In this document: positions 35,333 to 48,500 of the stretch, piece after piece
How positions within the stretch are numbered: the stretch's first letter is position 1
Layout: every line of letters begins with the position of its first letter
Origin: Siniperca chuatsi
Lineage: Eukaryota > Chordata > Actinopteri > Centrarchiformes > Sinipercidae
Assembly: GCF_020085105.1 (NCBI RefSeq)
Contig: NC_058055.1
Span: 7,390,822 to 7,454,821, forward strand
Length of the DNA stretch: 64,000 nucleotides
Reading direction: 5' to 3'
Notes under the pieces: generated by a model
Seen by the model: the letters and a program-made list of their open reading frames with translations, nothing else
What the model was told of the DNA's origin: nothing
The model's database searches: none
Position numbers and translations under genes: made by a program

Positions 35333-38300
35333 ATGTCGTTTTTCAAGAGAAAAGGTGAGGAAGCTCCCTCTGAAGGCTGCAACGTCAACGGTAGCCAGCA
35401 GCAAAGAGAGTCCGGCTGAGGAGAGAGTGGTCCCCGATAAGTTGTAACTAATGTGGTCGAGACTGCGGTCGCAAGCAAATTAGCCAAGGACACCGCGGTG
35501 TTCATGGGAATGAGTTTTCCTGCTGCCGCTGCTCACTGCAGTAACATGGCTAGCTTAGCGGTGGCCTCTATCCTCCCTGCCTCATCCAAACTAATATTAG
35601 CCAGGGTGGCAAGAAATCCACCGCAGGGAGCTGTCAGCAGGGTACCACTTAGACACATCAGTATGATTATGTATGCATAAAATAGTGCTTCCAAATGTTG
35701 AAAACTCTCAGTGAGCTCTGGTATGTGTGATAGCCATCACTTGACACAAGTGTCGAACTTTGCTATGGCAGCTAGCTAGCTTTATCAGGGCATTTTCATA
35801 CTGCCTTAACCAGCAAGAAATATAAAAAGGTGATAATAGCCCGTTGTATCTGAATCAGAGTTGTTAGTTATCATGTGTGTGTAGTTAGTCTTCATTAAGA
35901 AACGTTTGACCGCAAGGGATGTAACCTAGCTAGCGTTAGCAAAATTGGTCAGCAGTATCCAACGTTAAGCAGAAGGGACTGATTGAATTGGAGGGCTGTT
36001 GTATTAGACCACAGCCGTTTTAGCTAGCTGTAGCTAATAAATTGGCAACCAAGTGTATTTAAAGAAGAAGCTCTATATTTTCTTACTACAACATACCAAT
36101 TACATTACGAGAGGCCTTTTCACTGAGCTACGTTTCTTACAACAAGTGTATCTCATTGCTTCGATAGAAAATACACAAATGTGGTAGGACAGAATGGAGA
36201 AGCAGTGATTGTGAAATGGATTTTAACTGAAGTCGGCTTGTGTTTTGTCGGGCAATCAGCATAGTAGCTTCACTGTCTAAACTGGCCCAGAGTTGTTCAT
36301 CTTTAAGGGTGAGATTAGTGGTCAAAGCAGCTGACACAGCAGGTCTCTAAAATGAGGAAATATTAGAGAGAGTGCACTTATAATACTCTGGACTAGGATG
36401 ACACTGACTGACAGGAAGTAAGTGTGTTCCTTGGTTATAGGGAAGGGAAATTTTTTCCAAAGAAATTATAGCACTAATGTTAAATTACAATTAGCTATGT
36501 GGAGCAGTAGATTAGTCAAATCCATGTGCCACTAGTAAACATAATAAAAGCATGTTCTCAATACTGTATACGTAGCATGAGTGCACGCATTCACTTCGAC
36601 AAATCTTTAGTCTTTGCTGTCACTGGAGAGAGTCATCACGGTGCACTATGTCCAAAAGTGTAGTTTGTGCTGCTAATAATATGATGTGATCGAGCTGGTT
36701 TATAATCTGTGCCCACCAATGCTGTATTCACAGTTTTCTTGTAATACATAATATTTTTTTTTTTAACCAGAACATCCATTGCAGCTTTTTAAAAGTCACA
36801 GCTCTTTGCTGTGACAGACATTCTGTCAGTGCCAACCGACTCTGACTGCTGGCTGACACATGCATTCACAAACAGCTCTGTCCAAAATGTCTCGCTGAAA
36901 GAGCATCTTCTGTACCATTTGCCCAGGCCTCTCAGTCCATTGTGTAATGTCAGTGCTTGAAATTGATACTTAGCCAGACCGCTCTTTGCAGCAAGCAACA
37001 GCCTAATCTGAAGATATGAATGGTGAGTCACTCTGATGAGTGCTTGCCACCATGTCTGCCACTTAGCACTCGTTCCACTGCAGGCTACATATTTCATTTT
37101 TTATTTGACAGCTAGCCACACAGCTTAGGAGTGGCGTCAGATATTCGTAGTGTTAAATAGTTTTGCATTAGGCCACATGCACAACTTTAGCTCATGCACT
37201 AAGTTATGATACCATGTTTTTTTATGGACAATCAGCAACTCTTATAGAGCTTCAGGTGTAAGCCGTCGCCACTCGACTTCGAGAAAATCTGTCTTGAAAC
37301 GGCCGGACCCACCACAGCTGATATACCAAGGTCACAAATATTAGGAAGGACTCTTAATGCTGACGTCCAGTATGAAAGCCCTCTCAGTCCTGCTTACTAT
37401 ATAATGAGCATTTCTTTGCATAGTGTAGTTATTTACAGTTGCTTTTCTAGTATATCAATTTCCTCACTATGTTATTATGTAACTAGATAGTGTGTTTCAG
37501 TCTTTCCAACCTTTACTTCATCTCTCAATGAATCTCATGTATGAATTTTTTGCTTGCTGGTCTCGCCCTCTCTTCTGAATGAAAATGCTGTATGCTTCTC
37601 CAGTTACAGCTCTCATCTTTCTCCCCACAGCCAAAAGCAAAGAACCTGAGAAAGTGACAGATGCTAAAGTCAATAGAGGTGAGTTCATCATCACCTCTGT
37701 GAGGTTATGAAATTGTCACACAATGTTGTTGAATTGAAAATGCTTTTTTTTAATAGTGGCATTTCAATTGACATGTAAACATTACAGACAACAGTGTTTT
37801 AATATCGATTTGTTGTAGTTATTTGTGATGCATTTGTTGACCCTTGGCCACTTTGAGATGTATTATAGATGTTTTTGCACTTAGAACTGAGATTAGCCTT
37901 GTTAAAGAAGTGATTCAAACAGCTCCTTGCTTAAGTTGGCTCTTATTATGTTTAATCATTGCTGGTTGTATTGTCACAAGGACCAACATTTTGACCTCAA
38001 GCTTCAAAGTGAAACACATAAAGCTCACAGTCAAACAAACACTGAGCAGTCTGTCTTCTCAAACATCTCTCACACCCTGAGGCCTCTGCACACTGAGAGC
38101 TCTTTCAAGAACCTTCACTATAAAGACCTTTTCATACAAGTCACAATGATGTCATACATTCAGGCCACTCAGAACTTTGATATCATTGTACTGTTTTTCA
38201 AATTATAATTTTTTTTGCCTAATGCCTATTTTCTGTCCTCCATCCTCCACTCACAGCTCCAGTAAGCCCTCACTCTCCATCACTAGGACTGAGGAACCAC

Positions 38301-41300
38301 CATGCCATCCAGGAAGCTGCCGGGCCCAGCCATGTGGCCATCAATGCAATTTCGGCCAACATGGACTCCTTTGCCCGCGGACGCACCGCCATCCTCAAGA
38401 AACAGCCGAGCCACATGGAGGCTGCACACTTTGGAGATCTTGGTACAGAGCCTGCATTCATATGTTTGTATATTGTTTAAGGCCCAACCAAACATTTGAA
38501 CAGATTATTTTCTCAATTAATCTTTTAGTCTATAGAATGTCAGAAAATATTGAAAAGGTGATGTCTTTAAATTCCTTGTTTTAACGGTCCAAAACCCAAA
38601 GATATTTGTATTACCATACAGTACATGTCAAAGAAAAGCAGGACATCCTTACACTTAAGAAGCTGAAGCCAGAGAATGTTTGGCTCTTTTGCTCGAAAAG
38701 TGACTGAAACGATTAATTGATTATGAAAATAGTTAGCCATTATTTGCTGTATGACTAATTCATTGATTAATCGACTCATTAATTAATTGTCATGTCAGAC
38801 TTACTGAAACTTAATATTTCAACAGGTCAAAGTATGTGAATATTTTAGGTACAGCATGTTTGCAGGGTCTGCTATAAAATAAAAAATAAACATGCTGACA
38901 CACACAAAAAAAATATGATCAACAATTTACAAAATATACGGAATTATAAACTTTGCAAAGCTTGCTTCATATGCTCCTTTTTTAACCTTATGGGGATGAT
39001 TACGTTTCTCATAGTAATGTGCTGTAGCTACAGTATGCCTGAGTGTGACTCTTGCATCACTGAGATGGCTTAAACTACACACTGTCTTGTGCAAGCGGCA
39101 AATGACTTCAAGCATCAGTTGTGACTAGCACCTAAACATTCCAAAGGCTGTCAGGGTTATGTTGGCCTTACAGTCCCTCTTCTCATGTGGTCACATGGTG
39201 AGGAAACAGCTCCTCCCTTTTATCAGAAGTACTCTAAAATTAGATTGTGAGTATGTATGCTGGATGCCATGATATGAGGGTGTAGTGTGGCTGACATGTT
39301 GAGTGACTGCAGTGACAGGAACTGTACGAGCAAGTAGCTGGGGTGAGTCAGACGGAGGTGGAGGAACCTGTGGCGCTGCCCAGACAACAAAATCTGAATG
39401 AAAGACACCGGTGCCAATGATTTGTGGGCTGTGGCTTTAACAGAAGGAAGAGGAAGGTAGCCATGGCAGTTCAACCTAGAGCTAAGACTGAAAGCCACAG
39501 TAGGGCTAGCAGTAGTTAAAAATTGATCTTTACTAGTCAGTGGCCTATAGGAGCTGATTGCCAGTGAAAACCATAATGTTGAACATGATCATAGGATTTC
39601 CCCGCTCTCTTTTGAGAGCGGTTGAAAGAGTATAGAGCAGATGTAGCACATGTGAGGGGGTGTTGTAGCAGACTTTGACTGGCTCTAAAAAATGCAAATG
39701 AGGCAGCTGCTTTTTGATGATCGGACGCAGACACAGATGCTGCACTGGTTGTTGTGATTTTGACAGCTTTTGGTATTAAGGTGGCCTTCACTGTGTGATC
39801 TTAAGGAATCTGAAGAGGCTGATTGATAAGCACTTCACACTGGGTGACATCTCTTGAAGCACTATTTTGTTTTCAAAGGGCATAACACCACAACGCCTCA
39901 GCCCACGCTTCACTCTAACTACAGCTGATGTTCTCTGATTCACAGTCATAATTCATACGCTTCCTTGTTTATTTTGTTTTCTGGGAATGTGCGTGTGTGT
40001 TTGTGCTTGCAGTACCCTAGGATGGTGGATGTTATTCAAACAGACAGTTTGCATTTGAGACATTGTAAAGTCAAAAAATATGGCATTCCTACAGTAATCG
40101 CATGGTTTTTTCAGTGTTGAGACGTAGCTGAAGTTTGGAGACTGTCAAAGGTTGCCATGAGTGCCACAGTCATTGCTGACCACTTCATACACGCATGAAT
40201 GACAGGATGGACAGGACACATAGATGCTGTTGACGTATGATTCTGAAAAGTTTGTCTGGGTTAAATCATCTGTGAAATTGCATAGTCTAAGGCCACCTTT
40301 AGACAGAGAGAGAGCTGGAAATTCAAAATAAATATCCAGGAGTTTAAATTCAGCTCACGTCAGCTTTCAGCCTGGACCAAATATTCTGTTGCAATAGGAG
40401 AGTTGAACACAGAAAATCCACTTTTTATCTTTCACTTCATGTTGCAGCTTCCATCAATACATTGCACATTTTATCTTCCTTCAAGTTTGAAAGTTGAAAG
40501 CTGTAAATAATAGAAAGTGTACTGCTGAGTCTGTTATTAAAGTCAAATACTTCAGTGTCTAATGTGCGCTTAAAGGCAGTGAAAATCTTATTGTCATGTG
40601 AATGCAGGGATTAGTGTATGTAACAGTGTTAGATCTGTTATTATGGACACTTCAATTACACTACAGATACCAGTAAAAGTCTGAAAAGTATGTAAAGCAG
40701 TTTGTGTATTTTCTTAAGCTGCCTTTTTCTCATTTCTGAATTTTCCTGTTGCAAGAAATGCTCTATTGACACAGTTGTTAATTTATTAGGTTAAAAAGTT
40801 GCACTCAAATAGAAAAAAATACTCTTAAAGTCTAAAATGTGTCTTTTAAAGCCTATAGTTACCTCTGCTAAGTCGATTGCTTAATTGTGTGCACATTTGT
40901 ATGTTCCAGGTCATTCCAGTGTGAACTATCAGCCCCAAGAGACCGGTTCTCGGCTGTCCAAGACGGTGGACCATGTCCTTCGGGACAACGTGGCGATACC
41001 CCATTACATGCATTTCATGGAACTACGGGGCGCTGACCACCTGGTTCGGTTCTGGTTGGAGGCTGAGAGTTTCCGCTCTACCAGCTGGTCGCGGGTCAGA
41101 GCGCACAGCCTAAACTCCGTCAAACACAGCTCATTGGCTGAGCACGTCCCTGCAACCCCAGACGGCTCGGAGCTCCGGGAGCTCGCCCAACACACACCCA
41201 ATGCCCTCGCCCAGGACAGCAGCAGTGAAGGCCCTACAGTGCAGTCAGAGCAGCGGGACTCCTCCAGCACAGAAGCCGGCCTGAGACCCGGCACCCCTCG

Positions 41301-42479
41301 AGCAGAAACCCCCAGCAGACAGGCACCCTCCAGGACAGGGACTCCCTACAAGGTGCAGCCAAACAGCACCCTGCGAGACCTCTCTGACAAACTCATGAAA
41401 AGTGAGTCACCTTTAAACAACCCTTTCTCTTTATAAGTGTTTATCTTATTTACATACTCGGAAGGAAGGAAACTTTCTATTGATTGACTGTTAAAGCTAA
41501 AGTTAAGGTACTTTGTACTTTGACAACTAGATTGTTTTAATTTTTAAATTTAAAGAGCTTTATGCAGACACAATAAGTGTGTTTACATCCACCTGGTTTT
41601 ATGCCCATTTTCAATTTGTGCACAAAAAAACCTGAGTGGAAAAAAGTTTTACGCTTGATTGAGGTGGAGAAGTTGGATTATCGATAAAAAGAAAATGCCA
41701 CAAAGTGCAATGGAAACTTAGCGAACAAATCATGACGTACATGAAACGTCACTGAAGCACGAAAAAATAGTCAGATGAAAACATCAGATCAGTGTGGAGC
41801 GATGAAGAGACTGTAACATTTCTCAAATTAATACATGAAACAAAGATAAATGCCATGTTTCCATCATGTTTTCCACGTGTTTTCCCACAGTTTGAGGTTT
41901 GACTAGTGCTCTGTCTTCTCCTTGAGCCCTCTTGCAGTGGTTAAATGGCACCAGAGTGGAGAATTGGTACCACCAACTCTTTATCTCGGATGCACCCGCT
42001 TCCTAACATTGTTTTCTGACCCACTGTTTTCTGATCAGCTTCCGTTTTGCCATCTTAAAGAATTATCTACAACATCTATGTAAATAAGTAATTGCACGCT
42101 TTTGTTGAGTTAATAGCTTGTTGCATTGGCTTTAGGAGTCATAACTGAAAACAAATAGCACCTATTATTTGGTATCTGACATTCATTCAGAGACTAGAAG
42201 GTTTTTGAGCATGAACCACTTCATCATTTCTACTTCTTCTACTAGGAACAGGAGTTTGACAAGGCCATTTCACAAACACTTTTGTAGGAATAGAATAATA
42301 AATAATAAAAGACATGATACTAAGCTTTACCTACATACACAAATCTTTGTTGGCCTGAGAGTGATTAATCTTGTCTGATGCATTAAAATATTGGTGTCCG
42401 GGACACTGGGATTTTACTACTGTCACACACATAGCATTTATCAGGGAGGCAGACACACATTCATTCTTTCTGTCTCGCA

Positions 42480-42554
<75 letters not shown>

Positions 42555-45500
42555 GCTTCAGTTATGGGGTGACGGAGACGACCTCACTCGTGGCTGCTTT
42601 CAACATATGAGTGACTGAAAAAGGCACAGCACGTGCAAAACCAACGTGGTAAGATCATCAATAATGACGTGCTTCATTTGATCGCGTGGGAGCCTACGTC
42701 ACAGTAAATTGTTTGTCTATACAAATCAGCTACTTGTCACCTGTAGATTCCTAAGTCGCGTAAGTTTTTTCCCTTCAGATCTACACTCATACGTGGCCTC
42801 TCTGGGATCCGATAGATGGAAATCCATCGTAGCGAAGGACAACTTTAATCCCATAAACTTCAAATGTAGTTGTTGTCATCTTGTGGTACACTATTTGTTT
42901 TTATATAGTTTTATGCATTCTTCATTCTGCACTGGGGGCTGTTTTAGGTGAACAGATAGATTTGTGGTACTTCTGGCAATCGTTTTGTGATATATTTTGC
43001 AGAGGATAGTAGTTTGTTTCACATCTGCCCCCCAGAAACTGAACCACCTCCATATAATCGACCCGCTGTTATCTTTGTCTGGAACTGAACTTAACTCAGT
43101 CAGGGCAATGATGGTTAATTAGTTTGGGGAGTCTGTGACTTTGTGGGAGAGGGAGAGCGAGTCTCCTGCATGTAAACACAGCCTGCTTTTAATGCAGAAA
43201 TAAATTAATAAAATGTGCAACGAATAACTTGTAAATGACGATATGGTCATCTGCCATATCGCTCATTAATTGATACTCGAAATTATCATATATATTCAAT
43301 ATATCGCTCCAGCCCTAGTTCTTCACTTCCTGTGCACTAAAAATATTTCTTACTAGTGACCTGAAAGTATTATAAAATGATACAATGCCACCCCAGTCTG
43401 ATGCTACTATCTATCTCTGTTGCAGCCCGACTTTGTCATTCAGAGTAGTCTTATGCAGCTTTAAAGGATAGGCGCTCATTTTTGAAATGTATCTTAAAAC
43501 AATTCTGACATGCCCATATGTACATTGAAGGGGTTATTGTGTTGCTTTAATTGTTCCTGCTGTCCATAATGGCCGCAATGTAAATGATGGGGGACAAAAT
43601 CCACAGACCTCTTTTTGTGTAAAATACATTCTAAAGTTCAGCTGAAGCTAATATGAGGCCAGGATAGTGACATAAAGTGAGGAGTACTAAAAACACTAAC
43701 TTTGGAAGATATCCTCTTGATTTGTCTATTACATTGAAATTGCTTTAGGAAGGGATCTCGTTGCAGCCAGTATGAACAGGAGGAACAATTATAGCGACCA
43801 ATAACACTTTTCAATGTACATATGGATATGTTAGTATTGTTTTAAGATGGCCTTGAAAAAATGGGAACCTATCCTTTAAAATATCTCTTCATTGATGTAC
43901 ACTTGGGGCAAAAAACATCACTCCTATGTATCTTGTAGCATCACTGGATGATCAGCTATTTGTCTTTGTTTTTCAGGTATAGAGAAAGATGCAGTTACCA
44001 TCTTCACAAAGTATATCTCTCCAGACGCTGTGAGGCCCATCCCCATCACAGAACAGATCAGAAACGACATAGTTGGTAAGATACAGACGTTGCCAATAGG
44101 AACTTACTGTATTTTAAAAAAAAAATCAATCACCATATTTTATGTGCTCTGGTTTCAGTCACAAGAACTTTGTCATCCATCTTAAATGATATTCTCTAGT
44201 GCAATAATATGTCTGCCTTTCCTCTGCATAGCTAAGATATGTGGAGAGGATGGCATGGTGGACCCGAACTGCTTTGTTATTGCACAGTCGGTAGTCTTCA
44301 CCATCTTGGAGCAACAGTGAGTTTCTGTCTACTCATTTTCTAGAGGAGTTAATACTCACACAGCAAGGTTTCCCCATCGCCATGTTTTGACATTAAGATT
44401 AAAGTGCAACTAGCGTCCTTTGTCATTTTACCACCTTGACATCCACAGTGCTGCTGTTTTCATCTCCCACTTGCTCTTTCATTTCCAGGCACTTTAGTGA
44501 ATTCCTGCGGAGCCATCATTTCTGTAAATACCAGATTGAAGTGTTGACTAGTGGCTCTGTGTTCCTGGCTGACATCTTGTTCTGTGAGTCAGCTCTCTTC
44601 TACTTCTCTGAGGTGAGTGGGCCCAGTGGTTCCCAAAACATGATTTATGCGAGGTGTCTCATTACAAACACATTTTTACAATGCTATTATACCTTTTTTT
44701 TTTTGTTTCTTTAGCACACAATCTGTGCCTCCTCTTGACTCCTAATTGTACACTTTCCACTACTGAAAAATAAGTTCTGTTAGTTTCTTTATTTGTCTAT
44801 TCTAGAGGGAAATTCTATTGTCACAGCAGCAATAAACCGAGGACAGTAAACATAAAACACAAAAAAACCCTATGGATGCTCCCTTTGCAATCTCCCAACC
44901 TATTGATATGATGCAAAAGTGACACCACAGCTCCACACAAAAGTCAAGTCAGCATATACAGAGGACATACAGTAAAACCCACAGTGACTTTCTGTTGAAT
45001 TGTGCTGTGCTCTGTATCTCTTTCCCTGCAGTACATGGAAAAGGAGGAGGCGATGAATGTACTGCAGTTCTGGCTGGCGGCAGACAACTTCCAGAACCAG
45101 CTAGCAGCTAAAAAGGGCCAGTATGATGGCCAGGAGGCTCAAAATGATGCCATGATCCTCTACGACAAGTAGGTCTTCGCTCAGCTTCTTTGCAGTCCTC
45201 TTGTGCTCTGAGACCCCCAGTTGTTTTTGTTAAAAGAATGGGTTTGACTTGATACTTGGTCGCCATTAAGTTAAAATAATTAAGTCTATTTAGTCTCAGA
45301 ATAGATGTTTTCTCAAAGTAAAAAAAAAAAAAAATCCCCAGTGAGTTAAGACAGTTTTGCCCGGAGTGACACCAACCTGCTCCTGAGCAAGATCAGATCA
45401 GAACCTGTAAGCAGCTTGACCACTGACCAATCAGATCACTGCAAAAACAGAGTCATCATTCCTACAGGATACCAACAAGGACAAAAGAGTTTACAATAAA

Positions 45501-48500
45501 GTGACAAGCAATAAAGAGAAATAGATATTTTTGTCAGTCAAATAACTGTTGCTGTTCTATTTTATTCCTGACAGGATTCCTGACAGTGTCGATGCCTTTA
45601 CACTCTTATTCCATCACTGCAGCTCAGAATAATATGAGGCGACTTTGTGATGATAATTGGAAATAAAAATTATAGCCACTGTTGTCTTTTATTAGAAAAG
45701 TAATCTACACGCTGTTAGTTAGCTCCCATGATTATAAATGCAATATTTCGATCAGATAGACCTTATCAGGCATTAACTTCTTTTCTTCTCATTGATCATA
45801 TTGTAATCATAAAGTGAAGGTCAGTCTCTCCACACAGTTTATTTAATTGACAATTGCAGTCCATTCATTCTTTCTTGGAGATTTGTCTGCAGCCATTGAG
45901 AAATCCCAGTTTGTTTGTTGTTCTGTATGCTTTGAAAGCTTTGTGTTAGTCTAGCTCACCCTATGGTAACCTGAGCAGATGGTGGGTTTCAGTTAGTTGA
46001 GGCTGAGAAGGTCACTGGCCTATAGTAATAGGAGACTAGGTGGCTGCTTGCTGTGAGCCTGCACTGTTTTTTCTTCCTCTTTTCTTCAATTTTAAGTTTT
46101 CTTTGTTGCATTTCCCAGGGTTTCATTTTTGCCTTTATTTCATTAATATTTTTGTTAATAAATGCCACCTTTTTTGTACATAATCCTGTCTACCGACCTG
46201 CTTCTTCAACATCCCCTTTTAAAGTTACATATTCTGCCCTTTATATGGGGCGGCAGCCTACAACCTCATTTTAAAATGCAGTCTCTTGAGGTTTCCTCTG
46301 AATTGTATTGTCTTTTGGGTATTGATTAAAATCTTAATATAGGTGCCCTCATCTGAACTCAATCGTTCATTGCTCTATTTCCTCCCCAGGTATTTCTCAC
46401 TCCAGGCTACCAACCCTCTGGGCTTTGGCGACTCTGTGCGGATGGAGATAGAGTCGAATATCTGCCGAGAGGGAGGGCCGCTCCCCGACTGTTTCACCAC
46501 TCCACTCAGACAGGCCTGGACCACCATGGAGAAGGTCAGATTCTCAAATAGCCACACACCAAGGACTCATCATTTTCAGTATGGGTCGTCTCTTATGTTA
46601 TTTTACTATGTTGGGAAATAGGGAATGTTCAGATATGGATAATAAAGCACCCAAAACATTTACATTGGCCTTTAAAACATTGAATTAGATATTTTTAAAA
46701 ATCTGCTTGAACTGTTTTCTTGAATGTAATAGGATCCTCCTAAAGGTTTTGTGTTGTAAGTCACTGACGAATTGTCCTATTACACCACTGACAAATGCAC
46801 CTGCCTTAAGTTAATGAAATGAAAGCCGAACACTGTTGTTGGCACATAAAGGTCAGTAACAAACCTTTGTAACTTGTGCCCAGAAATATATCGGGGAGCT
46901 CATTATTTCCTAACAAAGTTCACCCTGTTTTGCATTTGTTCAGGTCTACATGCCAGGCTTCCTGTCTAGCAACCTTTACTACAAATACCTGAGCGACCTC
47001 ATCAACTCGGTGCGGGCAGATGAGTTTGTGAATGTCAGCACTCCAGGTCAGGGCGGGGCCGCGGACAACGACCGTTCAAGTTCAAATGCCAGCGAGGGCT
47101 CTCAGACTCAGGTGACCCCAACTTTAACCCACATCTTCAGCCCCTGTGGGGATGTTCCTCCGTCTGCTGACATTTAGACCTGTTCTGCCTCATTATACGA
47201 ATAATGAAGATAGTTTTGTTAATGCCAAAGGGTTGTGATCATTCCTGTTTAGTTGTCTTCATAGAAAAAAACAAAGTGTTACCTGTAATGCTGCCAAACA
47301 TTCAGTTCATGGTATCTTCACTACAGCAAGGTGCCAGAAAGGCAGCGATCAAGATCCTGAAAAACTTTGACGAGGCGATCACGGTGGATGTTGCCAGCCT
47401 GGACCCTGAGTCCTTGTACCAGCGGCCATACGCTGGGTGAGTTTTGTGTGTCTGTGAAATTGGTAAACAGAGTGAAAATCATCAGATAAGTAGAAAAATT
47501 AGTAGAAACATGTAATGAAATGAATGGAAACTGGTGGCTGCCTGAAAGATCAGAAATCATTCTAAAACTACTGGTGTGCTTTTAAAAATGTAAAGAGTAT
47601 TTGGAATTTGATTTGTTTCGGATGGGTTAAACTACCATTTTGGCTTTAAGATGGCTAAATCTGCATTTTAAATCATCTCTTTAAATGAACTTTTCAAATA
47701 TTTGCTGTTATCTAATTTATCTTTTTTGTAATTTCCCTCAAGTTCCCTTGTTGTCTTCTACTGTCATGTTTCTCTCCTTTTATGTTCCTTTGATGGCCCA
47801 CACTGCTGTTTGGATTTAATGCGTGTATCTGTTTTGTTTTTATTGACTCCCTCCTAAAGTGTTTTATGAGCGTGCTTTGAAAAATCCCGTACAAAAATAA
47901 TTCCAGAGAATGATGTTATTGAAAGACAAAGCTGCTGTAGTCAGATTTGTTTTTCCCCCCACTGAAATTGCAGTTATTGAATGGATACACAAACAGAGAC
48001 ACACACACACATGGTGGTGTTTGAATGTTGTGTGTGCCTTAGGCTCAGTTTTGTCCCATTTGCTCTGTCTGCTGTCTTCATCCGTCTCCTCTCCGCTGTC
48101 TGTTCAGAAAGATGACGTTTGGGAAGGTGAATGAGCTGGGCCAGTTTATCAGGGAGGCAGAGCCAGAGCCGGACGTGAAGAAATCCAAAGGCATGATAAG
48201 CTCCGACTTCTCTCTTGCTCTCTCTTCTACCTGTTAGGCTCTCTCTGAGTCTTTGCCCTCACTCTCTCATATTTTATCTCATGCCTCCTTGCAGTGAAAA
48301 ACATCTACTCTGTGCCCATGAATATAAACCTCATCTTGTTGCTGCTCCCATTCTCCTCACAGCTCATAGCTTTCTGAAATATTTAAGAACATTCCCTTGG
48401 AAAAAAAAACTGTCTGCACTACTCTTTAGATCTATGAACATGCAAAATCTGTATTTATCATGTCTAAGAGTACTTTCTCTTGGACTAGAATGTATTAGAC

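Noticed and set aside
35453-35680. Ala/Ser-rich ORF in akap10 intron 1 as an alternative first exon
   Set aside because: It lies after a clear donor at 35355 and has no similarity to the longer human AKAP10 N-terminus.
42371-42618. ORFs of repeated His/Thr or Cys/Val
   Set aside because: Translations of the (AC)n microsatellite; the same holds for similar ORFs near 4584, 49250, 55250 and 59030.
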